The position numbers and the translations under genes are program-made. The notes beneath the pieces are model-generated. The model saw nothing but the letters and a program-made list of their open reading frames with translations, was not told where the DNA came from and ran no database searches. Shown here piece by piece: positions 34,949 through 47,316 of a stretch of DNA of 64,000 nucleotides. The stretch is from positions 248,001 to 312,000 of the forward strand of contig NZ_JAAARM010000001.1 of the NCBI RefSeq assembly GCF_009908285.1, written 5' to 3'. This stretch comes from Pseudomonas sp. Fl4BN1 (GTDB taxonomy: Bacteria > Pseudomonadota > Gammaproteobacteria > Pseudomonadales > Pseudomonadaceae). The first letter of the stretch is position 1. Every line of letters begins with the position of its first letter.

Positions 34949-35015
34949 TTTATCGGGCGGTTTTGGCTAAATGCCGGCGTGCGACGCACTGCAATGTAGC
35001 GTCTTTGCTGATAAA

Positions 35016-35032
35016 TGACCCGTTTTGGTGCA
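35016..35032. promoter_or_regulatory. NtrC binding site upstream of glnA
   Basis: Minus-strand TGCACCAAAACGGGTCA has a perfect left half-site and spacing and a partial right half. It lies about 105 bp upstream of the sigma54 promoter, a normal enhancer distance. Confidence 0.65.
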
Positions 35033-35080
35033 TTGAAATCCTTCTGCACATTAACTGGTCAAACCTTGAGCAATTTCCGC

Positions 35081-35086
35081 TATAAT
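35081..35086 (+). promoter_or_regulatory. Probable -10 element of thiI
   Basis: A perfect TATAAT lies 43 bp upstream of the thiI start. No good -35 is seen at 17 bp. The rest of the 330-bp glnA-thiI gap holds the glnA control sites. Confidence 0.5.
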
Positions 35087-35128
35087 CCGCGCCCCCCTTT
35101 TTCGGCTGGCCCAGCGCGCGCTGTTTTC

Positions 35129-36583
35129 ATGAAACTAATCGTTAAAGTTTTCCCAGAAATCACTATCAAGAGCCGCCCGGTACGGACGCGTTTCATCCGT
35201 CAGCTGGCTAAAAACATCCGTGCCGTGCTCCGCGATCTGGACCCGGCTGTGGTGGTCAATGGTGTGTGGGACAACCTCGAGCTGGAAACTGCCGTCAGCG
35301 AGCCCAAGGCCCTCAAGGACATGACCGAGCGCCTGAGCTGCATGCCCGGCATCGCGCATTTCCTGCAGGTCGATGAGTACCGCCTGGGTGACTTCGACGA
35401 CATCGTTGCCAAGTGTCAGCAGCACTTCGGCGACGCCCTGGCCGGGAAGGTCTTTGCCGTGCGTTGCAAGCGTGCCGGCAAGCATGAATTCAGCTCCATG
35501 GACGTGGAGAAATACGTCGGCAGCCAACTGCGTCGGCAGTGCGGCGCCGCCGGAATTTCCCTGAAAACGCCGGAAATTGAAGTGCGGATGGAAATTCGCG
35601 ACCAACGGTTGTTTGTGATCCATAGCCAGCACAACGGCATCGGCGGCTATCCGCTGGGCGCCCTGGAACAGACCCTGGTACTGATGTCCGGCGGTTTCGA
35701 CTCTACAGTGGCGGCCTACCAGATCATGCGCCGCGGCCTGATGGGGCATTTCTGCTTCTTCAACCTGGGCGGTCGTGCCCATGAATTGGGCGTGATGGAA
35801 GTCGCGCACTATATATGGAAGAAGTACGGCAGCTCCCAGCGGGTGCTGTTCGTCAGCGTGCCGTTCGAGGAAGTGCTGGGGGAAATCCTCGGCAAAGTCG
35901 ACAACAGTCATATGGGCGTCATTTTGAAGCGTATGATGTTGCGTGCCGCGTCGAGCATTGCCGACCGTCTGAACATCGATGCGCTGGTCACCGGCGAGGC
36001 GATTTCCCAGGTGTCCAGCCAGACCCTGCCGAACCTGTCGGTAATCGACTGCGTGACCGAGAAGCTGGTGTTGCGTCCACTGATCGCCAGCCACAAGCAG
36101 GACATCATCGACCTGGCCGTGGAGATCGGCACCGCCGACTTCGCCAAGCACATGCCGGAGTACTGCGGGGTCATCTCGGTGAACCCCAAGACCCATGCCA
36201 AGCGCCATCGCGTCGAGCATGAAGAGAAAGAATTCGATATGGCGGTGCTCGAGCGTGCGATCGAGCGGGCCAAACTGGTGCCGATCGATCGGGTGATCGA
36301 CGAGTTGGGCCAGGATGTGCAGATTGAAGAAGTCAGTGAAGCGCTGGCCGGTCAGATCGTCATCGACATCCGTCACCCGGATGCTCAGGAAGATGACCCG
36401 CTGGAGCTTTCTGGCATCGAAGTAAAAGCGCTGCCGTTCTATGCATTGAACGCCCGCTTCAAGGAACTGGACCCTACGCGCCAGTACCTGCTGTATTGCG
36501 ACAAAGGCGTCATGAGTCGCCTGCATGCTCACCATCTGCTCAGTGAGGGACATGCCAATGTGCGCGTTTATAGACCGAGCTAA
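35129..36583 (+). CDS. thiI: ThiI, tRNA 4-thiouridine synthase / thiamine sulfur-transfer enzyme
   Basis: The 484-residue protein has an N-terminal ferredoxin-like/THUMP region, the adenylating PP-loop [15 protein letters not shown] near residue 190, and a C-terminal rhodanese domain with active-site Cys457 in [12 protein letters not shown]. The rhodanese extension, present in gamma-proteobacteria, receives persulfide sulfur from IscS. The start ATG at 35129 gives the usual [16 protein letters not shown]-terminus. No RBS stronger than a weak purine stretch is visible. Confidence 0.96.
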   Translation: MKLIVKVFPEITIKSRPVRTRFIRQLAKNIRAVLRDLDPAVVVNGVWDNLELETAVSEPKALKDMTERLSCMPGIAHFLQVDEYRLGDFDDIVAKCQQHFGDALAGKVFAVRCKRAGKHEFSSMDVEKYVGSQLRRQCGAAGISLKTPEIEVRMEIRDQRLFVIHSQHNGIGGYPLGALEQTLVLMSGGFDSTVAAYQIMRRGLMGHFCFFNLGGRAHELGVMEVAHYIWKKYGSSQRVLFVSVPFEEVLGEILGKVDNSHMGVILKRMMLRAASSIADRLNIDALVTGEAISQVSSQTLPNLSVIDCVTEKLVLRPLIASHKQDIIDLAVEIGTADFAKHMPEYCGVISVNPKTHAKRHRVEHEEKEFDMAVLERAIERAKLVPIDRVIDELGQDVQIEEVSEALAGQIVIDIRHPDAQEDDPLELSGIEVKALPFYALNARFKELDPTRQYLLYCDKGVMSRLHAHHLLSEGHANVRVYRPS

Positions 36584-36722
36584 GTGCCCGGGGATGTTTG
36601 CCTGTGGCTTGCGTCACCGGCCCCCCGACGCCGCCGTCAAGCTGTAACGGCCAGGCCTGAATCTATTGTTAATCGCTGCCAGCATTTGTCAGCACACCGA
36701 ATCCTCTGATCGAGATACACAA

Positions 36723-38543
36723 GTGATCGAAAATCTACGCAACATCGCCATCATTGCCCACGTTGACCATGGTAAGACCACCCTGGTAGACAAACTCCTG
36801 CGTCAATCCGGCACCCTGGAGCGCAACGAGCTCAACGACGAGCGCGTGATGGACTCCAACGACCAGGAAAAAGAGCGCGGTATTACCATCCTGGCGAAAA
36901 ACACCGCCATCAACTGGAACGGCTACCACATCAACATCGTGGACACCCCGGGCCACGCCGACTTCGGTGGTGAAGTTGAGCGCGTAATGTCCATGGTTGA
37001 CTCCGTGCTGCTGCTGGTCGACGCCCAGGACGGCCCTATGCCGCAAACCCGTTTCGTGACCAAGAAGGCTTTCGAAGCCGGCCTGCGTCCAATCGTGGTG
37101 ATCAACAAGGTTGACCGTCCAGGCGCGCGTCCGGACTGGGTTCTGGACCAGATCTTCGATCTGTTCGACAACCTGGGTGCTACCGAAGAACAGCTGGACT
37201 TCAAAGTCGTCTACGCCTCGGCCCTGAACGGTATTGCCGGTCTGGACCACACCGACATGGCTGAAGACATGACCCCGCTGTACCAGTCGATCGTCGACAA
37301 CGTACCCGCGCCGGCTGTTGACCGTGACGGTCCGTTCCAGATGCAGATCTCCGCACTGGACTACAACAGCTTCCTGGGTGTTATCGGCGTTGGCCGTATC
37401 GCTCGTGGTCGCGTCAAGCCGAACACCCCAGTCGTGGCTATCGACGCCACTGGCAAGAAGCGTAACGGTCGTATCCTGAAGCTGATGGGTCACCACGGTC
37501 TGCACCGCGTTGACGTTGAAGAAGCTGCTGCAGGCGACATCGTTTGCATCAGCGGCATGGACTCGCTGTTCATCTCCGACACCCTGTGCCACCCGGACAC
37601 GGTCGAAGCGATGAAGCCGCTGACCGTTGACGAGCCAACCGTTTCCATGACCTTCCAGGTCAACGACTCGCCATTCTGCGGTAAAGAAGGCAAGTTCGTG
37701 ACTTCCCGTAACATCAAGGAACGTCTGGACAAAGAGCTGCTGTACAACGTTGCACTGCGCGTTGAAGAAGGCGACTCGGCTGACAAGTTCAAGGTTTCCG
37801 GCCGTGGTGAGCTGCACCTCTCGGTACTGATCGAAACCATGCGTCGCGAAGGCTTCGAAATGGCTGTAGGCCGTCCGGAAGTGATCATCCGTCTGGTTGA
37901 CGGCGTGAAGCACGAACCGTTCGAAAACGTCACCATCGACCTGCCGGAAGAATCCCAGGGCAAGGTGATGGAAGAGATGGGCCTGCGTAAGGGCGACCTG
38001 ACCAACATGGTGCCGGATGGCAAGGGCCGTGTACGTCTGGAATACAACATCCCTGCTCGCGGTCTGATCGGTTTCCGTAACCAGTTCCTGACCCTGACCA
38101 ACGGTGCTGGCATCCTGACCTCGATCTTCGACCGTTACGACGTGATGAAGTCCGGCGACATGTCCGGCCGTCAGAACGGTGTTCTGGTATCGGTTGAAAC
38201 CGGTAAGGCGCTGACCTACTCCCTGGAAACCCTGCAGGCGCGTGGCAAGCTGTTCGTTGAGCACGGTCAAGAGATCTACAACGGTCAGATCGTTGGTCTG
38301 AACAGCCGTGACAACGACCTGGGCGTTAACCCTACCAAGGGCAAGAAGCTCGACAACATGCGTGCTTCGGGTAAAGACGAAACCATCGCCCTGGTTCCAC
38401 CTGTTCGCTTCACCCTGGAACAGGCTCTGGAATTCATCCAGGACGACGAGCTGTGTGAAGTGACTCCTAAGTCCATCCGTCTTCGCAAGAAGATCCTGGA
38501 CGAAAGCGAGCGTACCCGCGCTGCCAAGAAAGCCAAGAACTGA
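36723..38543 (+). CDS. typA: TypA/BipA, ribosome-associated translational GTPase
   Basis: The 606-residue GTPase has G1 [10 protein letters not shown]3 DTPGH and G4 NKVD, then EF-G-like domains and the specific C-terminal domain ending [18 protein letters not shown]. BipA helps 50S assembly and translation under stress and cold. The start is a GTG at 36723 (family N-terminus [16 protein letters not shown]), with GAG upstream; a TTG at 36666 is not credible. Codon choice is highly biased, in line with strong expression. A strong terminator follows. Confidence 0.97.
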   Translation: MIENLRNIAIIAHVDHGKTTLVDKLLRQSGTLERNELNDERVMDSNDQEKERGITILAKNTAINWNGYHINIVDTPGHADFGGEVERVMSMVDSVLLLVDAQDGPMPQTRFVTKKAFEAGLRPIVVINKVDRPGARPDWVLDQIFDLFDNLGATEEQLDFKVVYASALNGIAGLDHTDMAEDMTPLYQSIVDNVPAPAVDRDGPFQMQISALDYNSFLGVIGVGRIARGRVKPNTPVVAIDATGKKRNGRILKLMGHHGLHRVDVEEAAAGDIVCISGMDSLFISDTLCHPDTVEAMKPLTVDEPTVSMTFQVNDSPFCGKEGKFVTSRNIKERLDKELLYNVALRVEEGDSADKFKVSGRGELHLSVLIETMRREGFEMAVGRPEVIIRLVDGVKHEPFENVTIDLPEESQGKVMEEMGLRKGDLTNMVPDGKGRVRLEYNIPARGLIGFRNQFLTLTNGAGILTSIFDRYDVMKSGDMSGRQNGVLVSVETGKALTYSLETLQARGKLFVEHGQEIYNGQIVGLNSRDNDLGVNPTKGKKLDNMRASGKDETIALVPPVRFTLEQALEFIQDDELCEVTPKSIRLRKKILDESERTRAAKKAKN

Positions 38544-38563
38544 GTCTTTAGTTCCGGCTGAAT

Positions 38564-38602
38564 AAAAACGCCCCCGGTCGCAAGACCGGGGGCGTTTTTT
38601 TT
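38564..38602 (+). terminator. Terminator of typA
   Basis: AAAAACGCCCCCGGTC and its complement around GCAA form a 16-bp stem followed by eight T residues. Confidence 0.95.
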
Positions 38603-38765
38603 GCTCTGCGAAAAAGCCCGGTTGGCTGCCTGTCAGTGCCCTTGCCGAGCTTGCGTAGCAGCCGTGAAGCGACAGGGCGCGCTACATCTCGCCGGGACGG
38701 CCGCACAGCGGCTGCTGTGCAGCCGGCCGCGGCCTCGCTACCGGGCTAAAGGCGCAGGTCGGGGA

Positions 38766-39224
38766 TCAGAAGCGTTCCAGGGTCCGACGGGTGGTGTTGG
38801 TCGGGCGTTCCAGTGGCTTGGGCTTGTAGGCGCAATGGCCGGGACGCGGGCCGATCTTCGGATGGTTGCGGCAGGTGTCCGGGCGCTTGTCATAAATGGT
38901 GCACAGGCGGCTTTTACGATCCAGATACAGGCAGTCGTTGTTGCTCATGCGCTGCAGGGTGAAGATTTCCGACTTCTGGTTGTAGCGCTCGACGATGCCT
39001 TCTTTCTGCAGGCGCTTGGCGATGTTCTTCGCCGGCTCGCCCAGTTCGAACTCATCGACGATGCCAATGCGGATCAGGTCCTTGATCTTCACTTCCACCG
39101 GCAGGGTGCAGCAGCTGGACATGCAGGAACCGCACATGGGTGCGGAGTACTTGGCCCAGGTATCGAGTCGGTCGATTTCCGCGGCGGCGATCAGAGTGGG
39201 CTTCATCAAGGTTGTTTCCGGCAT
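38766..39224 (-). CDS. YkgJ-family cysteine-cluster protein
   Basis: The 152-residue protein has the YkgJ/DUF cysteine cluster CGSCMSSCC near residue 33, followed by NNDCLYLD, RLCTIYDKRPDTCRNHP and a last Cys near the end. The pattern is typical of a bound zinc or Fe-S centre. Function is unknown in bacteria. The start could be ATG at 39224 (MPETTLMKP) or the internal ATG at 39206; neither has a strong SD. The frame remains open to 39473, but that extension lacks similarity. Confidence 0.8.
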   Translation of the reverse strand: MPETTLMKPTLIAAAEIDRLDTWAKYSAPMCGSCMSSCCTLPVEVKIKDLIRIGIVDEFELGEPAKNIAKRLQKEGIVERYNQKSEIFTLQRMSNNDCLYLDRKSRLCTIYDKRPDTCRNHPKIGPRPGHCAYKPKPLERPTNTTRRTLERF

Positions 39225-39472
39225 GTTCCAGGGCGCGCGATCATACCGGGACTGGTGGATTTTTGAACAACTTTGTGTCGGATTTTTCTTCATGTCAGGT
39301 CGATCAACGCCTGGCGGCACGGCATCTGCATCTTTTTCCCTGCTGGCGCAGAAGGCTGCCGTTTTAGCCGAGCCATTTGAAATAGCGCCGAACCAGAGCC
39401 TTCGCCTCGTGTCAGACCGACTAGGCTCAGTCCACTCCATGCTCACTGTGTATCTCGTCAGAGGTCGTATCA

Positions 39473-41923
<2,451 letters not shown>

Positions 41924-41955
41924 GCCTTTTGAGAAAATTCTAGAAGTGTCTACAG

Positions 41956-41975
41956 GGCCCAACGTTTGTTGGGCC
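41956..41975 (+). terminator. Hairpin after glgP
   Basis: GGCCCAAC and GTTGGGCC form a perfect 8-bp stem with loop GTTT, 33 bp after the glgP stop; only TTG follows, so it is a weak intrinsic terminator at best. Confidence 0.5.
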
Positions 41976-42129
41976 TTGTCGATATACTGAGCGCCGCCTT
42001 TTATCTCCCTGCTGGTGCCTTGTGCTTCGTGACTGGCTTCCAATAGGGGGTGACCTGCGCCGTCTTGCCGGCGAAAGTGTCAACACGGTTGTACCCGTCC
42101 TTCAGTGGACCGCTTAGGGATATCGACAC

Positions 42130-45100
42130 ATGCAATGGATGTTCATGCTGTTGGGGGTGGTGCTGGGCTGGATCGTTGATGAATCCTTCAGCGATGCCCT
42201 GATTGGCGCGTTCGTGGGGCTGGCCATCGGCCTGGCCTTGCGTCTCGGTGCCCTGCACAAGCAGGTTGCTGATCAGCACCGCGAGCTGGAGCTGGCGAAG
42301 AACACCCTGTCCACGCTGGGCCAGCGTCTTGCGTTGCTGGAAACCAGCGGCAGCCCGACTGTCGAGCCCACGTCGCAGCCCTTGGCCACAGCCAGCAGCG
42401 CAGCATTCCCCGAGACGGCCACTGGCTTTGCCGAGGCTCCAGAGCTTGCGCAATTGCCTGAATTCATTCTCGACCCCGTCCAGCCGGTAGAGCCTGCTCC
42501 CGTCGCTGCCGAGCTGGTTTGGGAATTGCCAGCCGCTGCCCAGTCGGCTGCCGCAGCCGAGGCCAGCCAGCCTGTGCCGGACGCGGTCTGGCAGTCGCAA
42601 CCGACGTCGCAGGAGGCGCATCAGCCTGCTGCCCCTGTGCATCTGGAACCGAACCTGATCGAGCGTGCCATCAGCGGCGCACGCAACTGGTTATTTGGCG
42701 GCAACACCGTGCTGCGGGTCGGCGTGGTGCTGTTGTTCCTTGGCTTGGCCTTCCTCCTGCGTTACGCCACCGAAGGCATGGTGGTGCCCATCGAAATGCG
42801 TTACGCCGGAGTCGCGGCGTGCTCCCTGGGCTTGCTGGGGCTGGGCTGGTGGCTGCGTCGGCGCAACAGCAATTACGCCCTGATGCTGCAAGGTACCGGT
42901 ATCGCGGTGCTGTACTTGACCGTGTTCGCGGCCATGCGCCTGCACCCATTGCTCGACCCTTCCGCTGCGCTAGGGCTGCTGGTGGCGGTGACGCTGTTCT
43001 CGGCAATCCTGGCCATTACCCAGGACGCCCTGGGGTTGGCGGCTGCAGCTGCCCTGGGTGGGTTTGCCGCGCCGATCCTCACGTCCACAGGCGCCGGTAG
43101 CCATGTGGCGCTGTTCAGCTACTTCGCCCTGCTCAACGCCGGGATCCTGGCCATTGCCTGGTTCAAGGCCTGGCGCCTGCTCAACCTGATCGGCTTTGTC
43201 GGTACCTTCGGCATCGGTTTCGCCTGGGGCATGCGCTCCTATGCACCGGAGCTGCTGTGGAATACCGAGCCGTTCCTGATCCTGTTCTTCCTGATGTACC
43301 TGGCCATCGGCCTGTTGTTCACCCGGCGCAAGCTGCTGGAGATGAGTGATGCGCCGCAGGACGACAGCCGGCAGGCGCTGCTGCACTGGTCCGCGCGCAA
43401 GGGCGACTATGTCGACGGCAGCATGCTTTTCGGTCCGCCGCTGGTGGGCTTCGGCCTGCAGTTGGCGCTGGTCCAGCACCTGGAATTCGCAGCGTCCTTC
43501 AGCGCCTTGGCGCTGGGTCTGATCTACATGCTGCTGGCCCGGGTGCTGATGGGTGGGCGCGCTCTGCTGTTGGGTGAAACCTGCCTGGCACTGGGAGTGA
43601 TTTTCGCCAGCCTGGCGATTCCGCTGGGCCTGGATGCGCGTTGGACCGCTGCCGCGTGGGCGGTGGAGGGCGCCGGAATCTTCTGGCTCGGCCTGCGCCA
43701 GCAGCGTCCTCTGGCGCGGGCGTTCGCCTTGCTGCTGCAGGTGGGCTCGGCCCTGGCTTTCCTCAGTGAGCTGAGCCCCGGTGACACCAGCCTGCTGGCC
43801 GGTGCGCCGTTGGGCGCGCTGTTGCTCGGGGCTGCGTTGCTGTTCAGTTTTGATCAACTGCGACGGGCCGAGGCGGCCTTGTCGTCGAATTGGGAGCAGG
43901 GCATAGCGCCGATCCTGGCAGTGCTCGGGCTGGGCTTCCTGTACCTGTTGGCGCCGCTGTTCTTTTTCACTCAAGGCACCGCCATCAGCTGGGCCCTGGC
44001 AGGACTGGTGACACTGTTTGTTGGCCTGCGCCTGCAATCACGGGCGTTCCTGTTCACCGCGTTCGCCATACAGTTGCTGGGCGGCGCCCTGTTCCTGATG
44101 CGCCTGCAAGGTGCGGACGCGAATGCCAGTGGGGTGTTCAGTGCTGGCTGGAGCGGCCTGTTGAGCGCGTCGCTGATCGGCCTGACACTGATCGGCGGCA
44201 TGCTCCTGGCGGCCCGCGATGACATGGTGCGCAGTGACCCGCGCCTGCTGCGTGGCCTGTCGGTGGTGCTGCTGGCGGGGTTGATGATGATCAACCTGGC
44301 GGTGTTGTTTGTCCTGCCTTGGCGCACCGCCAGCGGAGTCTGGGCGGCCAGCGGCCTGCTGATCATCTGGCTGAGCCTGTACCTGCAGCAGCGAGCGAGT
44401 TTTGTCTTCGGCCTGCTGCTGCAGGTGATTGGCGGCAGTACCTTCCTGCTGGCCGGTTCGAACGGGTTCTTCAGCGATCTGGAGGAGGGCGTGCGGCCTC
44501 TGGCCAATGGCGACTTCTGGACGCCGATGGTCCTGGCCCTGGCAGCGTTGGTGGGCGCCTGGCGCTTGCAGCGGGGCAACCACGGCTCGGCATTCGCTGC
44601 TTTGCGCCTGGGGCATCTGTCCGATCTGTTACTGGCCTGGGGTGCTTGCTGGTGGGCCTTTACCTGGTTCAAGGAAGTACTGCGTTTTGCTCCGGTCCAT
44701 TGGCAGGCAAGCCTGTTGTTGCTGATCGCTGCCGCTAGTGTGTTGCTCTGGTCATTGCTGGCGCTGCGCCTGAAATGGTCGTCTCTTGGCCTGCTGTGCA
44801 GTGTGCTGATACCGGCCGGGGCCCTGGTGCTGCTGGCATCCTGGGCGCCGCGTTACCACCCGGCGGCAGATCTTGGCTGGCTGGCCTGGAGTCTGCTGTT
44901 TGCAGTGCACTTCTTCAGCCTGCGGCGCTTGGCGACATTGCTGCCGGCGCGGGTGCTGAGCGGTGCCCATGTGCTGGGGTGCTGGCTGCTGATCGGAATA
45001 CTGGCGCTGGAACTGCGCTATGCCCTGCTGCTGTTGTCCGAGCAGTACAACGCCTGGCGCTGGCTGGGTTGGGCGATCCTGCCAAGCCTGTACCTGGTGT

Positions 45101-45780
45101 TGATGGCACTGCCGCGCAACTGGCCGTGGCCGATTTCCTCCCACTCCAGAGAGTACCGCTTGTATGCCGCACTGCCCCTGGCGGTGTTGATGCTCGGCTG
45201 GTTCTGGCTGGCGAATACCTTCAGCGACGGACGCGCCGAGCCGTTGCCGTATCTGCCGCTGCTCAACCCGCTCGAATTGGGACTGCTGTTCTCCCTGTTC
45301 GGGGTCTATGTCTGGTCCCGCAGCGCCGTGCAGCAGCTGTCGATTCGTGCCGATCATGCGCAACGTGGCCTGCAGTTGGTGACCGGGGTCTCCCTGTTCG
45401 CCTTCTTTACTGTCCTGGTGATGCGGGCGGCTCACCATTGGAGCGGCGTACCGTTCCAGCCGGATGCGCTGCTGGAATCCATGATGGTCCAGGCCGGGTT
45501 GTCCATCGTTTGGACCCTGATTGCCCTGAGCCTGATGATTGGCGGGCATTTGCGTCATCGTCGCGAAGTCTGGCTGATTGGCGCTGCGCTGATTGCCGTA
45601 GTGGTGGCCAAATTGTTCCTGGTGGAATTGAGCAACCGTGGCGGGCTGGCGCGGATCGTCTCGTTCATCGGGGTCGGCGTGCTGTTGCTGGTGGTGGGCT
45701 ACTTCGCCCCGTTGCCGCCCAAGCGGGCCGAGGCCGAGCCTGAGGCTGGCAAACCGTTGAATGAAGGAGTGTCGTCTTGA
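42130..45780 (+). CDS. DUF2339 giant polytopic membrane protein
   Basis: The 1216-residue inner-membrane protein belongs to DUF2339. An N-terminal helix is followed by a short coiled coil and an Ala/Pro/Glu-rich linker (about residues 70-170). The core signature ISGARNWLFGGNTVLRVGVV then starts an almost continuous series of hydrophobic helices, probably 25 or more, to the C-terminus. There are no recognisable catalytic or nucleotide-binding motifs. The next gene, DUF3999, overlaps by 4 bp. The pair is conserved together in Pseudomonas and its function is not established. Confidence 0.88.
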   Translation: MQWMFMLLGVVLGWIVDESFSDALIGAFVGLAIGLALRLGALHKQVADQHRELELAKNTLSTLGQRLALLETSGSPTVEPTSQPLATASSAAFPETATGFAEAPELAQLPEFILDPVQPVEPAPVAAELVWELPAAAQSAAAAEASQPVPDAVWQSQPTSQEAHQPAAPVHLEPNLIERAISGARNWLFGGNTVLRVGVVLLFLGLAFLLRYATEGMVVPIEMRYAGVAACSLGLLGLGWWLRRRNSNYALMLQGTGIAVLYLTVFAAMRLHPLLDPSAALGLLVAVTLFSAILAITQDALGLAAAAALGGFAAPILTSTGAGSHVALFSYFALLNAGILAIAWFKAWRLLNLIGFVGTFGIGFAWGMRSYAPELLWNTEPFLILFFLMYLAIGLLFTRRKLLEMSDAPQDDSRQALLHWSARKGDYVDGSMLFGPPLVGFGLQLALVQHLEFAASFSALALGLIYMLLARVLMGGRALLLGETCLALGVIFASLAIPLGLDARWTAAAWAVEGAGIFWLGLRQQRPLARAFALLLQVGSALAFLSELSPGDTSLLAGAPLGALLLGAALLFSFDQLRRAEAALSSNWEQGIAPILAVLGLGFLYLLAPLFFFTQGTAISWALAGLVTLFVGLRLQSRAFLFTAFAIQLLGGALFLMRLQGADANASGVFSAGWSGLLSASLIGLTLIGGMLLAARDDMVRSDPRLLRGLSVVLLAGLMMINLAVLFVLPWRTASGVWAASGLLIIWLSLYLQQRASFVFGLLLQVIGGSTFLLAGSNGFFSDLEEGVRPLANGDFWTPMVLALAALVGAWRLQRGNHGSAFAALRLGHLSDLLLAWGACWWAFTWFKEVLRFAPVHWQASLLLLIAAASVLLWSLLALRLKWSSLGLLCSVLIPAGALVLLASWAPRYHPAADLGWLAWSLLFAVHFFSLRRLATLLPARVLSGAHVLGCWLLIGILALELRYALLLLSEQYNAWRWLGWAILPSLYLVLMALPRNWPWPISSHSREYRLYAALPLAVLMLGWFWLANTFSDGRAEPLPYLPLLNPLELGLLFSLFGVYVWSRSAVQQLSIRADHAQRGLQLVTGVSLFAFFTVLVMRAAHHWSGVPFQPDALLESMMVQAGLSIVWTLIALSLMIGGHLRHRREVWLIGAALIAVVVAKLFLVELSNRGGLARIVSFIGVGVLLLVVGYFAPLPPKRAEAEPEAGKPLNEGVSS

Positions 45781-47156
45781 GTCATAAGTTGAACCTGGGC
45801 TGGTTGGGGGCCATGGGCCTGTGTGTGGCGTTGTCCGCCGTGGCCCAGGACAAGCCGGGGGACTTTAAGTCCCTTGCACCATTGAGCCTGAGCGGCGAGG
45901 GCCCCTGGTATCGCCTCGAGTTGCCGCTAGCGGTGCAACTCCATGCCAGCCAGACCGATCTGCGCGACATCCGCGTATTCAACGCTGCCGGCGAGCCCCA
46001 AGCCTATGCCCTGGCTCGTCAGCAGGCGCAGACCAGTGAGCGGCGCAACCTCAGCGACGTGAAGTGGTTCCCGCTGTACAACTCCGAGCAGGCCAGCGAC
46101 AGCACCCCAAGTGTGCGAGTGCAGTCCACTGCCAATGGCACCCTGGTGGAGGTGCAGCCAGCCACTCAGCTTGAGGCGGGCGAGGAAGTCCTGCGGGGCT
46201 GGTTGCTGGACGCCAGTGCGATCAAGGCGCCGTTGCAGCAACTGGTACTGGACTGGACCAGCGAGCGCGACGGTTTCCAGCGTTTCAGCATCGAGGCCAG
46301 CGACGACCTGCAGCATTGGCAATCCTGGGGCGAAGGCCAGGTGGCGCGTCTGTCGTTTGCCGACGAACGGATCGAGCAGCATGAAGTGGCCTTGCCCGGG
46401 CAGTCGGCGCGCTACCTGCGCCTGTTGTGGAACACCCCGCAGTCGGCACCGGCGCTGATCTCGGCACAACTGCTGAGCAGCAGCACCAGCAGCCTGCCGT
46501 CGCCGCTGGTGTGGTCGCAGCCCCTGGGCGGCAGTACGGCCAAGGCGGGTGAGTACACCTGGCAGTTGCCCATGGGGCTGAATATCGAGCGGGTGCGAGT
46601 CGAACTCAAACAGGCCAACAGCCTGGCCCCGGCGACGCTGCATGGGCGTCGCGAGAGCAGCCTGCCGTGGCAGCCCCTGGGCAGCGGCCTGCTGTATCGC
46701 CTGACCCAGAACGGCCAGGACGTGCAGCAGAACGAACTGCAATTGCCCGGGCAGACCGTGCAGCAACTGAAACTCACCGTGGATGAGCGCGGAGGTGGCT
46801 TGGGCAGCGAGGCTCCGTCGCTGCAATTTGCCGTGCGTGGCACCCAACTGGTGTTCCTGGCCCGTGGCGCCGGGCCTTACACCCTGGCCCTGGGCAATCC
46901 GAGCGCGACGGCGGCGAACCTGCCGCTGGCCACCCTGATTCCCGATTACAGTCCGCAGCGCCTCAAGGAGCTCGGTCAGGCCAAGGTCGAGGGTGCGGCG
47001 CAGTTGACGCCGTCCACTGCCGCGACCTCGGCCGCCCCGGTGGCAAGCGGGCCTGACTGGAAGAAAATCGGCCTGTGGGCGGTGCTGCTCCTGGGGGTGC
47101 TGGCATTGGGCGCAATGGCGTTCAGCCTGCTGCGCAAACCAGCGATCAAATCCTGA
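45777..47156 (+). CDS. DUF3999 exported, membrane-anchored protein
   Basis: The 459-residue protein has a signal peptide (LGWLGAMGLCVALSAVAQD), a long beta-rich extracytoplasmic part with repeated galactose-binding-like patterns (GPWYRLELPLAVQLHA, DDLQHWQSWGEGQVARL, ARYLRLLW) and one C-terminal helix (KIGLWAVLLLGVLALGAMAF) that should fix it in the inner membrane. Translation begins at a TTG at 45777, overlapping the DUF2339 stop as TTGA, with AAGGAG eight bases upstream. It is probably the periplasmic partner of the DUF2339 protein; the F5/8-type folds suggest carbohydrate binding, which is inference. Confidence 0.85.
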   Translation: MSHKLNLGWLGAMGLCVALSAVAQDKPGDFKSLAPLSLSGEGPWYRLELPLAVQLHASQTDLRDIRVFNAAGEPQAYALARQQAQTSERRNLSDVKWFPLYNSEQASDSTPSVRVQSTANGTLVEVQPATQLEAGEEVLRGWLLDASAIKAPLQQLVLDWTSERDGFQRFSIEASDDLQHWQSWGEGQVARLSFADERIEQHEVALPGQSARYLRLLWNTPQSAPALISAQLLSSSTSSLPSPLVWSQPLGGSTAKAGEYTWQLPMGLNIERVRVELKQANSLAPATLHGRRESSLPWQPLGSGLLYRLTQNGQDVQQNELQLPGQTVQQLKLTVDERGGGLGSEAPSLQFAVRGTQLVFLARGAGPYTLALGNPSATAANLPLATLIPDYSPQRLKELGQAKVEGAAQLTPSTAATSAAPVASGPDWKKIGLWAVLLLGVLALGAMAFSLLRKPAIKS

Positions 47157-47160
47157 TCCC

Positions 47161-47188
47161 TGTGGCGAGGGAGCAAGCGCCCTCGCCA
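47161..47188. repeat. REP-like palindrome
   Basis: TGGCGAGGGAGCAAGCGCCC followed by TCGCCA is a variant of the second common Pseudomonas REP class. It separates the DUF3999 gene from fbp. Confidence 0.6.
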
Positions 47189-47316
47189 TAAATGCGACTA
47201 CGCTGAAACCGGCGCCTGAACTCTATCTGCCAGTTCCCTGTCTGAGAGGAGGAAATGCGCCTCGACTCGCGTTAAACTGCGCGGGTTTTTAGCCCCCCAT
47301 TCCTCCGGAGCCTTCC

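Noticed and set aside
33425..34999. Plus-strand frame of 524 codons opposite glnA
   Set aside because: Shadow produced by the strong codon bias of glnA; no start signal or similarity.
36735..38270. Minus-strand frame of 511 codons opposite typA
   Set aside because: Shadow of a highly codon-biased gene.
38603..38765. Possible gene or small RNA after the typA terminator
   Set aside because: Only GC-rich sequence with a weak REP-like palindrome is visible; no promoter or terminator pair.
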